Notes under the pieces: model-generated | Seen by the model: the letters and a program-made list of their open reading frames with translations, nothing else | What the model was told of the DNA's origin: nothing | The model's database searches: none | Source of the DNA: Chloroflexota bacterium | GTDB taxonomy: Bacteria; Chloroflexota; Anaerolineae; Anaerolineales; Villigracilaceae | Assembly: GCA_016195815.1 (NCBI GenBank) | Contig: JACPYX010000008.1 | Coordinates: 1-64,000 of the forward strand | DNA: 64,000 bases | Direction of reading: 5' to 3' | In this document: piece after piece, positions 9,307 to 18,714 of the stretch | How the letters are laid out: each line of letters opens with the position of its first letter | Numbering within the stretch: the first letter of the stretch is position 1 | Translations under genes and position numbers: made by a program

Positions 9307-10302
9307 TCATTTCACTAAATCACCCAGTTTCAGCCCCGAAACCTTCACCGCTTTGCGGAATTCATCGTATTGCCCATCCTGCACGATCTGCATCGCATCG
9401 AACCCATATAAAACCTGCATCGCCGATTTTCCCTGTGGAGTGGATATGGCATCCACGAAGGCACGCTCAAGCGCGCGGCGCATATCAATAGTCATGCCAT
9501 GCGCAAAGACCAGCGTCTCATAAGGAATAATGGGCGGGATGCGCCAAACAACAGTTACCTTCTTCATCACGTCCGGAAATTCATCTTCAAGACCGGGATA
9601 ATTGCGCGCATCAATATAGGTTGCGCCAAAATCACAAATGCCCCGCGCATACACGGCGCGCACAACCGTCGGGTGGCCGGAGACAAAAGCCGGTTCGAGC
9701 GTCTTCACATTGGCTTCACCGAGAAAACCCAGCGGCACAACATAGCCCGAAGGCGAAAACTCATCCGTCCAGCATGGCTTCTTATCCCTGAACTGCGCCA
9801 ACGCAACAGATGCATCGGCAGTGTTTTCATTCTTGATGGAATCGAAATAGGATGTGAAACCCGCCTCGCTTTGGACGATGAACTGGGCGCCGTAAAATAT
9901 GCCCCCCTCCCGCTGACGGGCGAACGCGGCCTCGGCATTTCCCGCATTACTCACCATCAAATAAGCAAACGGCGAAAGGACTCCGATGTGAGCATTACCG
10001 TCTGCAAAGGCTTTGACCAGTTCGGATTCACTTGGCGGAGCCACGATAATAATCTTGTACCCGGTTGATTTTTCAAGCTGAGACTTAAGCACATTGCCCG
10101 CGTTGATCACATCGGGCTCAGGGCGCGCAGACGGGGCCAAAGCCAGGATCAAAGGATTTTTGGCGGAACCCAGCGCGGCGTCCGGCGCGGGTGCGGTGGG
10201 CGCGAGAGTGGCAGTGGCGGTCGGCGCGGGGGCAGACCGCGGAGTCGGCAAAAGTCCACAGGCAAGCAGTCCGAGCAGTACTAATGGGAGAAGTCGTTTC
10301 AT
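9307..10302 (-). CDS. PhnD-like phosphate/phosphonate substrate-binding protein
   Basis: Signal peptide; NPLILALAPSARPEPD, AHIGVLSPFAYLMV, SPSGYVVPLGFLGEANV. Confidence 0.85.
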   Translation of the reverse strand: MKRLLPLVLLGLLACGLLPTPRSAPAPTATATLAPTAPAPDAALGSAKNPLILALAPSARPEPDVINAGNVLKSQLEKSTGYKIIIVAPPSESELVKAFADGNAHIGVLSPFAYLMVSNAGNAEAAFARQREGGIFYGAQFIVQSEAGFTSYFDSIKNENTADASVALAQFRDKKPCWTDEFSPSGYVVPLGFLGEANVKTLEPAFVSGHPTVVRAVYARGICDFGATYIDARNYPGLEDEFPDVMKKVTVVWRIPPIIPYETLVFAHGMTIDMRRALERAFVDAISTPQGKSAMQVLYGFDAMQIVQDGQYDEFRKAVKVSGLKLGDLVK

Positions 10303-10387
10303 TGTCCCTTACATGTTTGTCCGGTGTTAATGATACAAGCATTGATATAATACGACAAGTTTAGGGTAAGTTGTAAGGAGAGTTTAA

Positions 10388-11050
10388 ATGAAAGAAAATC
10401 GCGGTTCGACTTTGTTCTCACTTTTGATCCTGGTTGTGTTGGCAGTGGGAGTCTATTATATCGTCAGGACGGTGCAAGACACTGCCGATAAAACGCTCAG
10501 CCCAATCCAACAGGCAAATAGTTCGCTTCAAACACAGGTCGCGGATTTGCTCTATCCGACCCCCACCATCATCCCCGACCCGGTGACATACATCAACCAA
10601 ATCCAGGCCTTGGCACGATTGGAAACCATTGAATATAGTGTTCAACAAGTCGTCGAAGTTGACGACAAGCAAGGCACATTTGCGTTTCTTTACGGCACAA
10701 AAATGCTGATACAAGTGAAGGGAAAAGTAATTGCGGGGATTGACATGCAAAAATTGCAGCCTGGTGACATGCAGTTACAAACCAGTGTGCTATACGTCAA
10801 ACTGCCGCCTGCCGAGATATTCATTACTGCCCTTGATGAAAGTAAGACTCAAATTTGGAATATTCAGAACGGCATATTTACCCGGCCGGACCCAAACCTG
10901 GTAATCGATGGACTGCAAGGGGCGCAGGACAAGATATATCAGGCCGCGCTGGAGGACGGCATTCTCGACCAAGCCCAGAAGAATGCGGAGGCGTATCTTA
11001 CAAAATTCTTCGCGGCGCTCGGATATAAGAATACGATCTTTGTAAAATAA
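10388..11050 (+). CDS. DUF4230-like membrane-anchored protein
   Basis: N-terminal TM; ALARLETIEYSVQQVVEVDDKQG...VKGKVIAGIDMQKL...LPPAEIF resembles DUF4230. Confidence 0.75.
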   Translation: MKENRGSTLFSLLILVVLAVGVYYIVRTVQDTADKTLSPIQQANSSLQTQVADLLYPTPTIIPDPVTYINQIQALARLETIEYSVQQVVEVDDKQGTFAFLYGTKMLIQVKGKVIAGIDMQKLQPGDMQLQTSVLYVKLPPAEIFITALDESKTQIWNIQNGIFTRPDPNLVIDGLQGAQDKIYQAALEDGILDQAQKNAEAYLTKFFAALGYKNTIFVK

Positions 11051-11218
11051 AATCTTCGGCGGAAACCGCATCGGGATAATGATCCACCGAGATCACACAC
11101 GATTACAGTCGAGTCAGATGTGGGTTCATATCCCGCGCCTTCAATCAGGGCCGCGTTGTTCATTTCAATTTGCATAATGCCAGTAAACAAGAAGAATGCC
11201 GCGTGGTAACATTATTGT

Positions 11219-12079
11219 ATGATGCTCCCCGAACTTCTTTACAATGCCAAGGCCGCGCTTGGCGAAGGGCCGGCCTGGGATGCAAAGACCCAAACCCTGT
11301 ACTGGGTGGACATTCTTGAAAAGCGCATTTATGCCGGCTCGAAATTATTCCTGCAATTGGATGATTTCGTTGGATGTCTCGCCCCGCGCAAAAAAGACGG
11401 CGGCTTCATCATCGCCCAACGCTTCGGGTTCTGGACCTTTGAACCTGACACCAACAAATTAATTACGCTGGCATTCCCCAAAGGCGAACCGTCAAACAAC
11501 CGCTTCAACGATGGCAAATGTGACCCGCGCGGACGCTTCGTCGCCGGGACGATGGATCACAACGAACAGGAGACCAGCGGCTCGTTATATTCCTTGTCCG
11601 TTGATGGACGACTGAAAAAGATACTCAAAGAAGTCCGCATCTCGAACGGCATTGCCTGGTCGCCGGATTACAAGACCATGTATTTCATTGACACGCCCAC
11701 GCGCGAAGTCAAAGCTTTTGAATATGATATCGAGACCGGACAGATCGCCAACCCGCGTGTCATCATTACATTCCCCGATACCTTTGGCTGGCCCGACGGC
11801 ATGACCACTGACACGAACGGCAATCTCTGGATCGCCATGTGGGGCGGCGCACGCATCACCCAATGGAATCCAAAAGGAATCCTGCTCGAACAGTTCGGCG
11901 TTCCGGCCTTGAATGTCACATCCTGTGTCTTCGGCGGGCCTGATATGAACGAGCTTTTCATTACATCCGCACGCGTTGGCATGGACGCGGCCATGCTGAA
12001 AAAATATCCGCAGGCTGGCGGGGTATTTCACCTGGCCACAAACATTACCGGCATGCCCACGTTTGAATTTGGCGAATAA
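11219..12079 (+). CDS. SMP-30/gluconolactonase/LRE-like protein
   Basis: LGEGPAWDAKTQTLYWVDI, NRFNDGKCDPRGRFVAGTM, SNGIAWSPDYKTMYFIDT, FGWPDGMTTDTNGNLWIAMW. Confidence 0.93.
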   Translation: MMLPELLYNAKAALGEGPAWDAKTQTLYWVDILEKRIYAGSKLFLQLDDFVGCLAPRKKDGGFIIAQRFGFWTFEPDTNKLITLAFPKGEPSNNRFNDGKCDPRGRFVAGTMDHNEQETSGSLYSLSVDGRLKKILKEVRISNGIAWSPDYKTMYFIDTPTREVKAFEYDIETGQIANPRVIITFPDTFGWPDGMTTDTNGNLWIAMWGGARITQWNPKGILLEQFGVPALNVTSCVFGGPDMNELFITSARVGMDAAMLKKYPQAGGVFHLATNITGMPTFEFGE

Positions 12080-12080
12080 A

Positions 12081-12108
12081 AAGCCCGCCACGAAAACGTG
12101 GCGGGCTT
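12081..12108. terminator. Terminator between convergent genes
   Basis: Perfect 12 bp stem aagcccgccacg-aaaa-cgtggcgggctt; T run on the minus strand. Confidence 0.75.
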
Positions 12109-12128
12109 CGTTGAAAACCGATCGCTGC

Positions 12129-12632
12129 CTATTTCTCCATTTTCTCAACCAGCACCTGTGAAGACGAAGTGGGAATAGACTTTCTCATTTGATCCTCCTG
12201 CACTGCCTGCACGCCGTTACGAACCTGATTGAGAGTCTTTTCCAACGCATCCTGTAAGTTCACGAGCGTATCAACAACATAATCGTCGGCATCGCGGCGC
12301 GTGGCTTCTGCGTCGGCGCGGGCCTGCGCCAGGATCTGTTCCGCGCGGCGATTGGCTTCCTGTGTCACAATATCCTTCTGAACCATCTGGTCTGACCTGT
12401 CGCGCGCCAGGGCAATAGTGCGATCCGCCTCTTCCTGGGCCTGCGCCAGAAATCGGTCGCGCTGACCAATGATCTGCTGTGCCTTCTTCACCTCTTCGGG
12501 AATGACGATGCGCATCTGGTCAATGATCTCCAACATGCGCTCTTCATCCACCAGGACGTTGTGCGTGAAAGGCACAGCCTTGGCCTGGTTAAAGAGTTCT
12601 TCCAAACGGTCAATCAGTTGCAGAATATCCAT
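12129..12632 (-). CDS. Coiled-coil protein, DivIVA/SepIVA- or F0-subunit-B-like
   Basis: MDILQLIDRLEELFNQAK... then long charged coiled coil; likely start at 12632, not 12671. Confidence 0.65.
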   Translation of the reverse strand: MDILQLIDRLEELFNQAKAVPFTHNVLVDEERMLEIIDQMRIVIPEEVKKAQQIIGQRDRFLAQAQEEADRTIALARDRSDQMVQKDIVTQEANRRAEQILAQARADAEATRRDADDYVVDTLVNLQDALEKTLNQVRNGVQAVQEDQMRKSIPTSSSQVLVEKMEK

Positions 12633-12765
12633 AAGGTCCTCCGCGCTATAACTGGCGGCGGTGATAACCAATTATACTGCTTCTTAAATAAAATTTCTGC
12701 CTTGAATGCAAAAACATATAAAGCAACATTAAGCGAGAATGAGGCACAACGCAGTACATTGTATA

Positions 12766-13284
12766 TCAATCTCGCAGTGCATTGGGAGGAAATTGGTGGT
12801 CGGCCAAATCGGTCACTTTTGCATGCAGGGCCTTTTCCACGAACGGCGGCACCATGCTAGAAACGTCGCCGTCGAGCGTGGCGATCTCGCGTACCGTGCT
12901 GGACGAGAGAAACGTGTGCTGTTCGGCTGTGATCAAGGCGATAGTCTCGATATCTTTTGCCAGGCGCTGATTCGCCAGCGCCATGCGGAACTCAAACTCG
13001 AAGTCCGAAAAGACGCGCAGGCCGCGCACGATGACTTGTGCGTCGACCTTGCGGCAAAAGTCAATCGTCAGGCCGCTGTAGCCGGTCACTTTGATCTTGG
13101 GGTTATCCTTGACGGCTTCTCTCACCAGCGACATACGCTCTTCGGGCAAAAACATCAGCGACTTGAGCGGCTTATCGTAAACAGCCATCACCACTTCATC
13201 GAAAAGACGCGCAGCGCGCGTGGCAATGTCAATGTGCCCGTAATGGATGGGATCGAAGGTGCCGGGAAATAAGGCTCTAACCAT
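12766..13284 (-). CDS. coaD: Phosphopantetheine adenylyltransferase
   Basis: MVRALFPGTFDPIHYGHIDI ... SSSTVRE. Start corrected to 13284; the 31 upstream codons lie in intergenic repeat. Confidence 0.93.
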   Translation of the reverse strand: MVRALFPGTFDPIHYGHIDIATRAARLFDEVVMAVYDKPLKSLMFLPEERMSLVREAVKDNPKIKVTGYSGLTIDFCRKVDAQVIVRGLRVFSDFEFEFRMALANQRLAKDIETIALITAEQHTFLSSSTVREIATLDGDVSSMVPPFVEKALHAKVTDLADHQFPPNALRD

Positions 13285-13300
13285 GAAATCTCCAAATATT

Positions 13301-13411
13301 TTGCACCACAAAGACAGGGAGAACACAGAGATTTCTTCGCGTTCACAAACAAAAAACTCCGTGTTCTTTGCCTGCACTATGCCGCAGGCACACGTGTGAC
13401 TCTGTGGTGAT
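13301..13411. repeat. Intergenic imperfect dyad (caccacaaagacagggagaacacagag ... ctccgtgttctttg ... gtgactctgtggtg)
   Basis: Complementary arms across the coaD-recG gap. Confidence 0.6.
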
Positions 13412-13416
13412 AAATT

Positions 13417-15906
13417 TTAACTTACATCGCTTTTGCGCTCACCCCAGAAACGGCCCAGCGCTTCGGCAAGAAGCGTGTGCTCAGGCTGTTCAAGGCTGGC
13501 ATCCAATTCGAATAAATTCTGCGCGTGGAAGCGCGCCTTCTCAATCAAAGCCACATCCGTCAAACTTGCCATGCGCAGACCGGTTGCATAGCCCGCCTGG
13601 CGCGTGCCGAGGAACTCGCCCGGGCCGCGTTGCTTCAAATCAAGATCGGCCAGCTCAAAACCATTATTGGTTTGCGCCAGAGCCTGCAAGCGTTCATTCT
13701 CTATCGAATCTTCGTGATCGGGAATCAACAAACAATAAGATTGATCTGCGCCGCGCCCCACCCGTCCGCGCAACTGATGTAGCTGCGCCAGGCCGAATCG
13801 ATTCGCGCCTTCGATCAACATTACCGTCGCGTTTGGAACGTCCACGCCGACCTCCACCACCGTGGTCGAAACAAGAATATCGAATTTTCCATCGCGGAAC
13901 TTGAGCATCACTTCGTCTTTTTCAGACGGCTTCATGCGGCCATGCAGAAGGCCAAGTTTCAAGTCGGGGAAAATTTCTTTTGAAAGCGTTTCGTGATCGT
14001 CCACCGCCGCGCGCACGGTTTCCATCTTGTCGCTCTCTTCGATGAGCGGATAAATGATAAATGCCTGCCGTCCATCCTTGATCTGCGAACGGATCAACGA
14101 GAAGGCGCGCTCACGTTCCCGCGGCGACAACACATGCGTCGCGACGGGCTGTCGTCCGGCGGGCATCTCGTCCATCACCGAAAGATCAAGATCGCCATAA
14201 ACCGTCAGCGCCAGCGAGCGCGGAATTGGCGTGGCCGTCATCACCAGCAGGTGCGGGTTCGTGCCTTTGTTACGCAGCTCGGCGCGCTGTTCGACGCCAA
14301 AACGGTGTTGTTCATCAATGACCGCGAATTGCAGGTCTTTAAATTGCACCGGCCCTTCGATGACCGCGTGCGTGCCAATGACGATTTTGATTCTGCCCTC
14401 GGCCAATCCATCTCGGATCGCTTCTTTCTCCGCCTCGGGCGTGTCGCCGGTTAATAAACGAATCTCGTCCGGCTGTATCAGGCCGTTTTCGCCCGCCAGC
14501 AAATTGATGAAACTGCGATAATGTTGTTCAGCCAGAATGCCGGTCGGCGCCATGATGGCGGCCTGCGAACCATTATTGACAATGACTGCGGAAGCAATCG
14601 CGGCCACGACAGTTTTTCCCGAACCGACATCGCCCTGTAAAAGTCGATTCATGGCTTTGCCAGAATCAAGGTCGGCGCGGATGTCGGTGATGGCGCGGCG
14701 TTGTGCATTTGTCAGCGTAAAGGGCAGGCCGCTTAAACGCGCGCCCAGCCACTCGTCCGGGACAGGGAAGCGGCGCGCATCGGCTTGTTTCCAATCGCGC
14801 TTCTGGCGAAGCACTCCCATTTGCAGAAAGAAAATTTCGTCGAAGGCCAGGCGTTCGCGCGCGGCTTTGAGTTGGTCCTGCGAATCGGGAAAATGCGCCT
14901 GAAGCAGGGCCTGACCAAGCGGCAGAAGTCCGGCGGCGCTGCGTGTGCTATCGGGCAGTGCATCAACAACGGCAGGCGCCCAATAGGTGACGACCTGCTT
15001 CATCAAATTGCGAAGCCACTTCTGTGTGATCTTGGCGGTGAGCGGATAGATGGGAACGATGCGGTTGGTGTGAAGATGTTCGACCTCGACCGCTTCCCAA
15101 TCCGGCTGGTTCATAATGAGGCGGCCAAGATATTGTTCAACCGTGCCGGAGACGGAAATTTGTTCGCCCTCTTTGAGACGATTCGCGATCCACGGATTGT
15201 TGAACCATGAAAGCCGCAGACTGCCTGTGCCATCCGAAATGATGATCTCGACAATGCTGGCTTTGCCGCCGCGTATCGGGCGGGTGTGGACGGATTGCAC
15301 CGTGCCGATCACAGTGACATCTTCGCCGTACCACAAACTTTTGATGGGCTTGAGCTGGCTGTAATCTTCGTAGCGGCGCGGGAAATAATAGAGCATATCG
15401 CCGAGAGTCAGCATTCCCAGTTCGGCCAAGGTCTGAGCGTGCCTCGGGCCGACGCCCTGCAAGATGGTCAATGCGGCGTTGAGCGCGGCGGGTGTCTGAC
15501 TGTGTTTGCCGCCCGGCGCGGATTCGGCACGCGAGGGCGCAGCAGGGCGCTGTGGCTGCGGAGGACGCGCAGATGTCTGGCCTTCGGGCCCGGTTTGTTG
15601 AGGCTTTGGCTGTTGAGGCGGGCGTGGCTTTTGCTCGGATCTTTGTCCGGCTTCGGGATACTGATTCTGGATGCGTTTCCACAGACCTTTGAGCGCGTCG
15701 GCGCGGCCTTCGGGTCTCAGGCCATTATAAGAACGCAGGCGCGAAATCACAGCCTGGACAACTTCCTCACTGACGCCATCGGTGCGCGCTTCGGCTTCCC
15801 AAAAGTCGAGCATTTTGGCAAGGCCGCCGATGATGGCGGTGTCATTGTATCCATTCTCGTGTTCGAGACGGAAGAATTTGCGGAGTTTCTCCAATGATGG
15901 CAACAT
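13417..15906 (-). CDS. recG: ATP-dependent DNA helicase RecG with N-terminal extension
   Basis: LQGDVGSGKTVVAAIA, AVIDEQHRFGVEQR, MTATPIPRSLALTVYGDLD, RFGLAQLHQLRGRVGRG. Confidence 0.95.
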   Translation of the reverse strand: MLPSLEKLRKFFRLEHENGYNDTAIIGGLAKMLDFWEAEARTDGVSEEVVQAVISRLRSYNGLRPEGRADALKGLWKRIQNQYPEAGQRSEQKPRPPQQPKPQQTGPEGQTSARPPQPQRPAAPSRAESAPGGKHSQTPAALNAALTILQGVGPRHAQTLAELGMLTLGDMLYYFPRRYEDYSQLKPIKSLWYGEDVTVIGTVQSVHTRPIRGGKASIVEIIISDGTGSLRLSWFNNPWIANRLKEGEQISVSGTVEQYLGRLIMNQPDWEAVEVEHLHTNRIVPIYPLTAKITQKWLRNLMKQVVTYWAPAVVDALPDSTRSAAGLLPLGQALLQAHFPDSQDQLKAARERLAFDEIFFLQMGVLRQKRDWKQADARRFPVPDEWLGARLSGLPFTLTNAQRRAITDIRADLDSGKAMNRLLQGDVGSGKTVVAAIASAVIVNNGSQAAIMAPTGILAEQHYRSFINLLAGENGLIQPDEIRLLTGDTPEAEKEAIRDGLAEGRIKIVIGTHAVIEGPVQFKDLQFAVIDEQHRFGVEQRAELRNKGTNPHLLVMTATPIPRSLALTVYGDLDLSVMDEMPAGRQPVATHVLSPRERERAFSLIRSQIKDGRQAFIIYPLIEESDKMETVRAAVDDHETLSKEIFPDLKLGLLHGRMKPSEKDEVMLKFRDGKFDILVSTTVVEVGVDVPNATVMLIEGANRFGLAQLHQLRGRVGRGADQSYCLLIPDHEDSIENERLQALAQTNNGFELADLDLKQRGPGEFLGTRQAGYATGLRMASLTDVALIEKARFHAQNLFELDASLEQPEHTLLAEALGRFWGERKSDVS

Positions 15907-16120
15907 ATGGGGATTATTTTACCATTAGGGCGATTGGCAATTTGTTAATCTGCCTTTGATTGAGAATCTGCGCCAGAGGCGGCCAAAATTTCCTTTCTGG
16001 TTGAATCCCACGCGCAGACCGCCGCGCCGCCATCTTTGATGTTGTCAACATCCCATTTTTCATATCAATTGCAAGTAGACAAACTTAGGCATTTTGAATA
16101 GCAAATTGGCGTGGCAACAA

Positions 16121-16162
16121 GCCCCTTCCCACTTTTCGACAAGCTCAGGGCGGGGATAGGTG
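16121..16162. repeat. Repeat gccccttcccacttttcgacaagctcagggcggggataggt
   Basis: Second direct copy at 23079-23137. Confidence 0.75.
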
Positions 16163-16216
16163 CTATGCTCATCTCCTCCATTTTCTCTTTTCCCTTCCTG
16201 CCTTGCCTCAAACACA

Positions 16217-16256
16217 AAAAAAAGACAACTGCTTTCAAGGCAGTCGTCTTTTTCAA
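16217..16256 (-). terminator. Terminator of the DUF433/DUF5615 operon
   Basis: Minus strand: aaaaagacgactgccttgaaagcagttgtctttttttt. Confidence 0.7.
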
Positions 16257-16274
16257 CCCAACTTCGAAAACAGG

Positions 16275-16628
16275 TTACGCATGAACAATTACGTGCTCTC
16301 GGGTTAATTCAACGTACCGATTTTCTGTCAACGCCAAAATCAATTGATCGAAATTTGCGGTCAACAGAGTTTCTAATTCAGCATTCCTGATGTTGCCTGT
16401 GGAAATCAGTAATAGTTTGTTGGGACGGTCTTGCAGCCAGAAGGATGTGCTGAAATCAGAATCTTTTGTTGTAACGGCGCAATTATTTTCGTCTGCGTAA
16501 TCCAAAAGCGCGGCATCTGCGGTTGCGTTGCCTTCGGACAAATCCAGTGTGTGAACAGCATTATGGCCGCGCTCTTGAAAAATGCGAACAATGCGCCTTG
16601 GCAAATTGGCGTCGATCAGAAAGTTCAT
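16275..16628 (-). CDS. DUF5615 PIN-like putative toxin
   Basis: MNFLIDANLPRRIVRIFQERGHNAVHTLDL...AVTTKDSDFS: PIN-like acidic residues; overlaps DUF433 partner. Confidence 0.85.
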   Translation of the reverse strand: MNFLIDANLPRRIVRIFQERGHNAVHTLDLSEGNATADAALLDYADENNCAVTTKDSDFSTSFWLQDRPNKLLLISTGNIRNAELETLLTANFDQLILALTENRYVELTREHVIVHA

Positions 16629-16864
16629 GCGTTGACCAAACTCATCCGCTTGACCTGACTCAACCGCGCCGCATAGAACAGGACAGCCTGAATATCGGCG
16701 CCTTCAAGGTCTTCGTAATCAGCAAGGATTTCTTCGTTTGTCATGCCCGAACTGAGCGTTTCCAACAGCCATTCGACGGAGTATCGCAATCCGCGGATGG
16801 TGGGTTTCCCAAATGCCATGTTGGGATTGATGGTGATTCGATTAAGGAGTTCTTGATTTGTCAT
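16625..16864 (-). CDS. DUF433 putative antitoxin
   Basis: RITINPNMAFGKPTIRGLRYSVEWLLETLSSGMTNEEILADYEDLEGADIQAVLFYAA, canonical DUF433. Confidence 0.9.
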   Translation of the reverse strand: MTNQELLNRITINPNMAFGKPTIRGLRYSVEWLLETLSSGMTNEEILADYEDLEGADIQAVLFYAARLSQVKRMSLVNA

Positions 16865-16909
16865 AATTAAATCTCCTGCCCTAATGATACACGATTTTCA
16901 AAGAACATG

Positions 16910-16997
16910 CCCCCGCCGGCGGACAAGATAGGACTCAACCCCATGCCTCTCCATTTGGGTGAGATCCCATCATCATCTCCTCCATTTTCTCTTTTCT
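16910..16997. repeat. ~85 bp direct repeat, copy A
   Basis: gacaagataggactcaaccccatgcctctccatttgggtgagatcccatcatcatctcctccattttctctttt; near-identical at 18582-18665. Confidence 0.85.
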
Positions 16998-17017
16998 TAT
17001 TTGTTTTGAACAGCCGC

Positions 17018-18088
17018 TTATGGACTGAATGCCTCATCTTTCAACCAGTTGGCAAGTACATCTTGTACAAGATCAGGCTGTTTCATAATTAGAAAGTGAT
17101 CGCTGTCCAATTCCACATACATTCCTAATTCCCCAATTATTTCGGCTGTTTGACGCGCCTCCGTGGCTGGCATTCTTTCATCCCGAGTCCCTTGTATGAT
17201 GAGAACAGGCAAACCCATTTCCCTAATGTTTGTGCCATTGAAAATGCCGTCAATGAAGAACAAACCGCTGAGTCCGTTTTCTTTTCCCAATTGTTCTGTC
17301 AAACGGCTTATTCCAAACCCGCCGTTTGAAAACCCACCCAAATAAATTCTTTGAATCCCTTGTTCTTTGAGATAACGAAAAGTGGACTGCAGGATGGCTT
17401 CCCCTTGTGGTTCCCACCACCTGCCCTGCCAACCCGTTGACGGACACACTGTGACAGCTCCGAATCTATTTACAGCCTGGGCGATTTCCCAACATTGTGC
17501 GGTGACGTTTCCCATAAATCCATGCAGGAATATGACACCGACCTCTGGATGACTATTAATTTCGGGCTGAATAATTACGGCGTCGAAGGAGTCGGGCTGT
17601 TGAAAATTGAGATACGTGTCTGCAAATGGTGATGGAAAGACTCCCTCCTTCGCTTTCATTTCAGAGTAGGCGGAAAATAGGGCTGAGGTGATGCCTTCGT
17701 GTTCAGTCGGTGAATCGCCTCCAATTAAATAGAATAGCGACTCGCCAAATATGAGGCTATCCTGTTCGTCAATGATGTAACTGACCCACCGAGCTCCCAT
17801 TCCCTGCGGCAACGTGATCATTTTCAGGTTTGAGCTTGTATTTTGTTGACCCATGAGAATCCTGACGCTGGCGATCAGGATAAGTGCAATCACACCAGCT
17901 AGAGTCAGCAGCGAATTGTATCTGGGCATCCAGGGAACTACTATTAAGCCAGCGATGACTAATGAAGCCGCAGACAGATACCCAATCCCCGAAATCGTTA
18001 TGGGCAACATGAATGCCAATGTGACCAATACAAGAACAGGCAATGCAAGAATGATTCCCAACATGCAGAGGATATATTTCAATCGCAT
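17018..18088 (-). CDS. Alpha/beta hydrolase with N-terminal TM helices
   Basis: VIFLHGFMGN, IYLGGFSNGGFG (GxSxG), LIIQGTRDERMPATEA, DSDHFLI. ATG at 18088 preferred over TTG at 18100. Confidence 0.85.
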   Translation of the reverse strand: MRLKYILCMLGIILALPVLVLVTLAFMLPITISGIGYLSAASLVIAGLIVVPWMPRYNSLLTLAGVIALILIASVRILMGQQNTSSNLKMITLPQGMGARWVSYIIDEQDSLIFGESLFYLIGGDSPTEHEGITSALFSAYSEMKAKEGVFPSPFADTYLNFQQPDSFDAVIIQPEINSHPEVGVIFLHGFMGNVTAQCWEIAQAVNRFGAVTVCPSTGWQGRWWEPQGEAILQSTFRYLKEQGIQRIYLGGFSNGGFGISRLTEQLGKENGLSGLFFIDGIFNGTNIREMGLPVLIIQGTRDERMPATEARQTAEIIGELGMYVELDSDHFLIMKQPDLVQDVLANWLKDEAFSP

Positions 18089-18089
18089 A

Positions 18090-18463
18090 TTATTTTTCAA
18101 CCAACCCTCTTATACTCCTCACCACAGCAGACCGCGAAGCGTTCTTCGCGACCTCTTCATTCTTAAAGTGGACAATCCGTAACCCCGTCTCGCTTAAAAC
18201 CTTTTCGCACCTGACATCTTCTTCCTTTTGTCCCTCATAGTATCGCCATCCAACTCAATGACCAATGCCGCCTTGTGACAGTAAAAGTCAACGACGAAGC
18301 CTGCGATGACTTGTTGCCTCCTGAAATGGACTCCCAACTTATTCGCGCGCAATTCCTGCCAAAGGATTTTCTCGGCAGGAGCCATGTCACGCCGCAGTTC
18401 TTTTGCGCGTTGAAGTTTTTCTCTGGTGGCGGTTTGACCTGGGATGATGTTTTTGACTGGCAT
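18090..18463 (-). pseudogene. DUF559 (Vsr/endonuclease-like) protein, frameshifted
   Basis: Frame 1: RAKELRRDMAPAEKILWQELRANKLGVHFRRQQVIAGFVVDFYCHKAALVIELDGD; the C-terminus continues in another frame: YEGQKEEDVRCEKVLSETGLRIVHFKNEEVAKN... Confidence 0.8.
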
Positions 18464-18581
18464 GATTGGCTCATTTTACCCCTCTCCCGTCTACCACTTC
18501 GCTACGCTTCGGATACGATATCCCCCAAGAGGGAGAAGCTAAGACCTTCTTGAAAACAAAATGTTGCTTGCGATTGACTCC

Positions 18582-18665
18582 GCACCGGCAGACAAGATAA
18601 GACTCAACCCCATGCCTCTCCATTTGGTTGAGATCCCATCATCATCTCCTCCATTTTCTCTTTTT
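18582..18665. repeat. ~85 bp direct repeat, copy B
   Basis: Differs from copy A by about five positions. Confidence 0.85.
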
Positions 18666-18714
18666 TCCTCGAATACGATAGCAAATATCATAACGCAGTC
18701 TATATGTATTATGG

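Noticed and set aside
15286-15897. 203 aa plus-strand ORF antisense to recG
   Set aside because: Opposite an intact RecG reading frame; no domain or RBS support.
16065-16256. 63 aa minus-strand ORF containing PALSLSKSGKGL
   Set aside because: Translation of the cttttcgacaagctcaggg repeat and the adjacent terminator.
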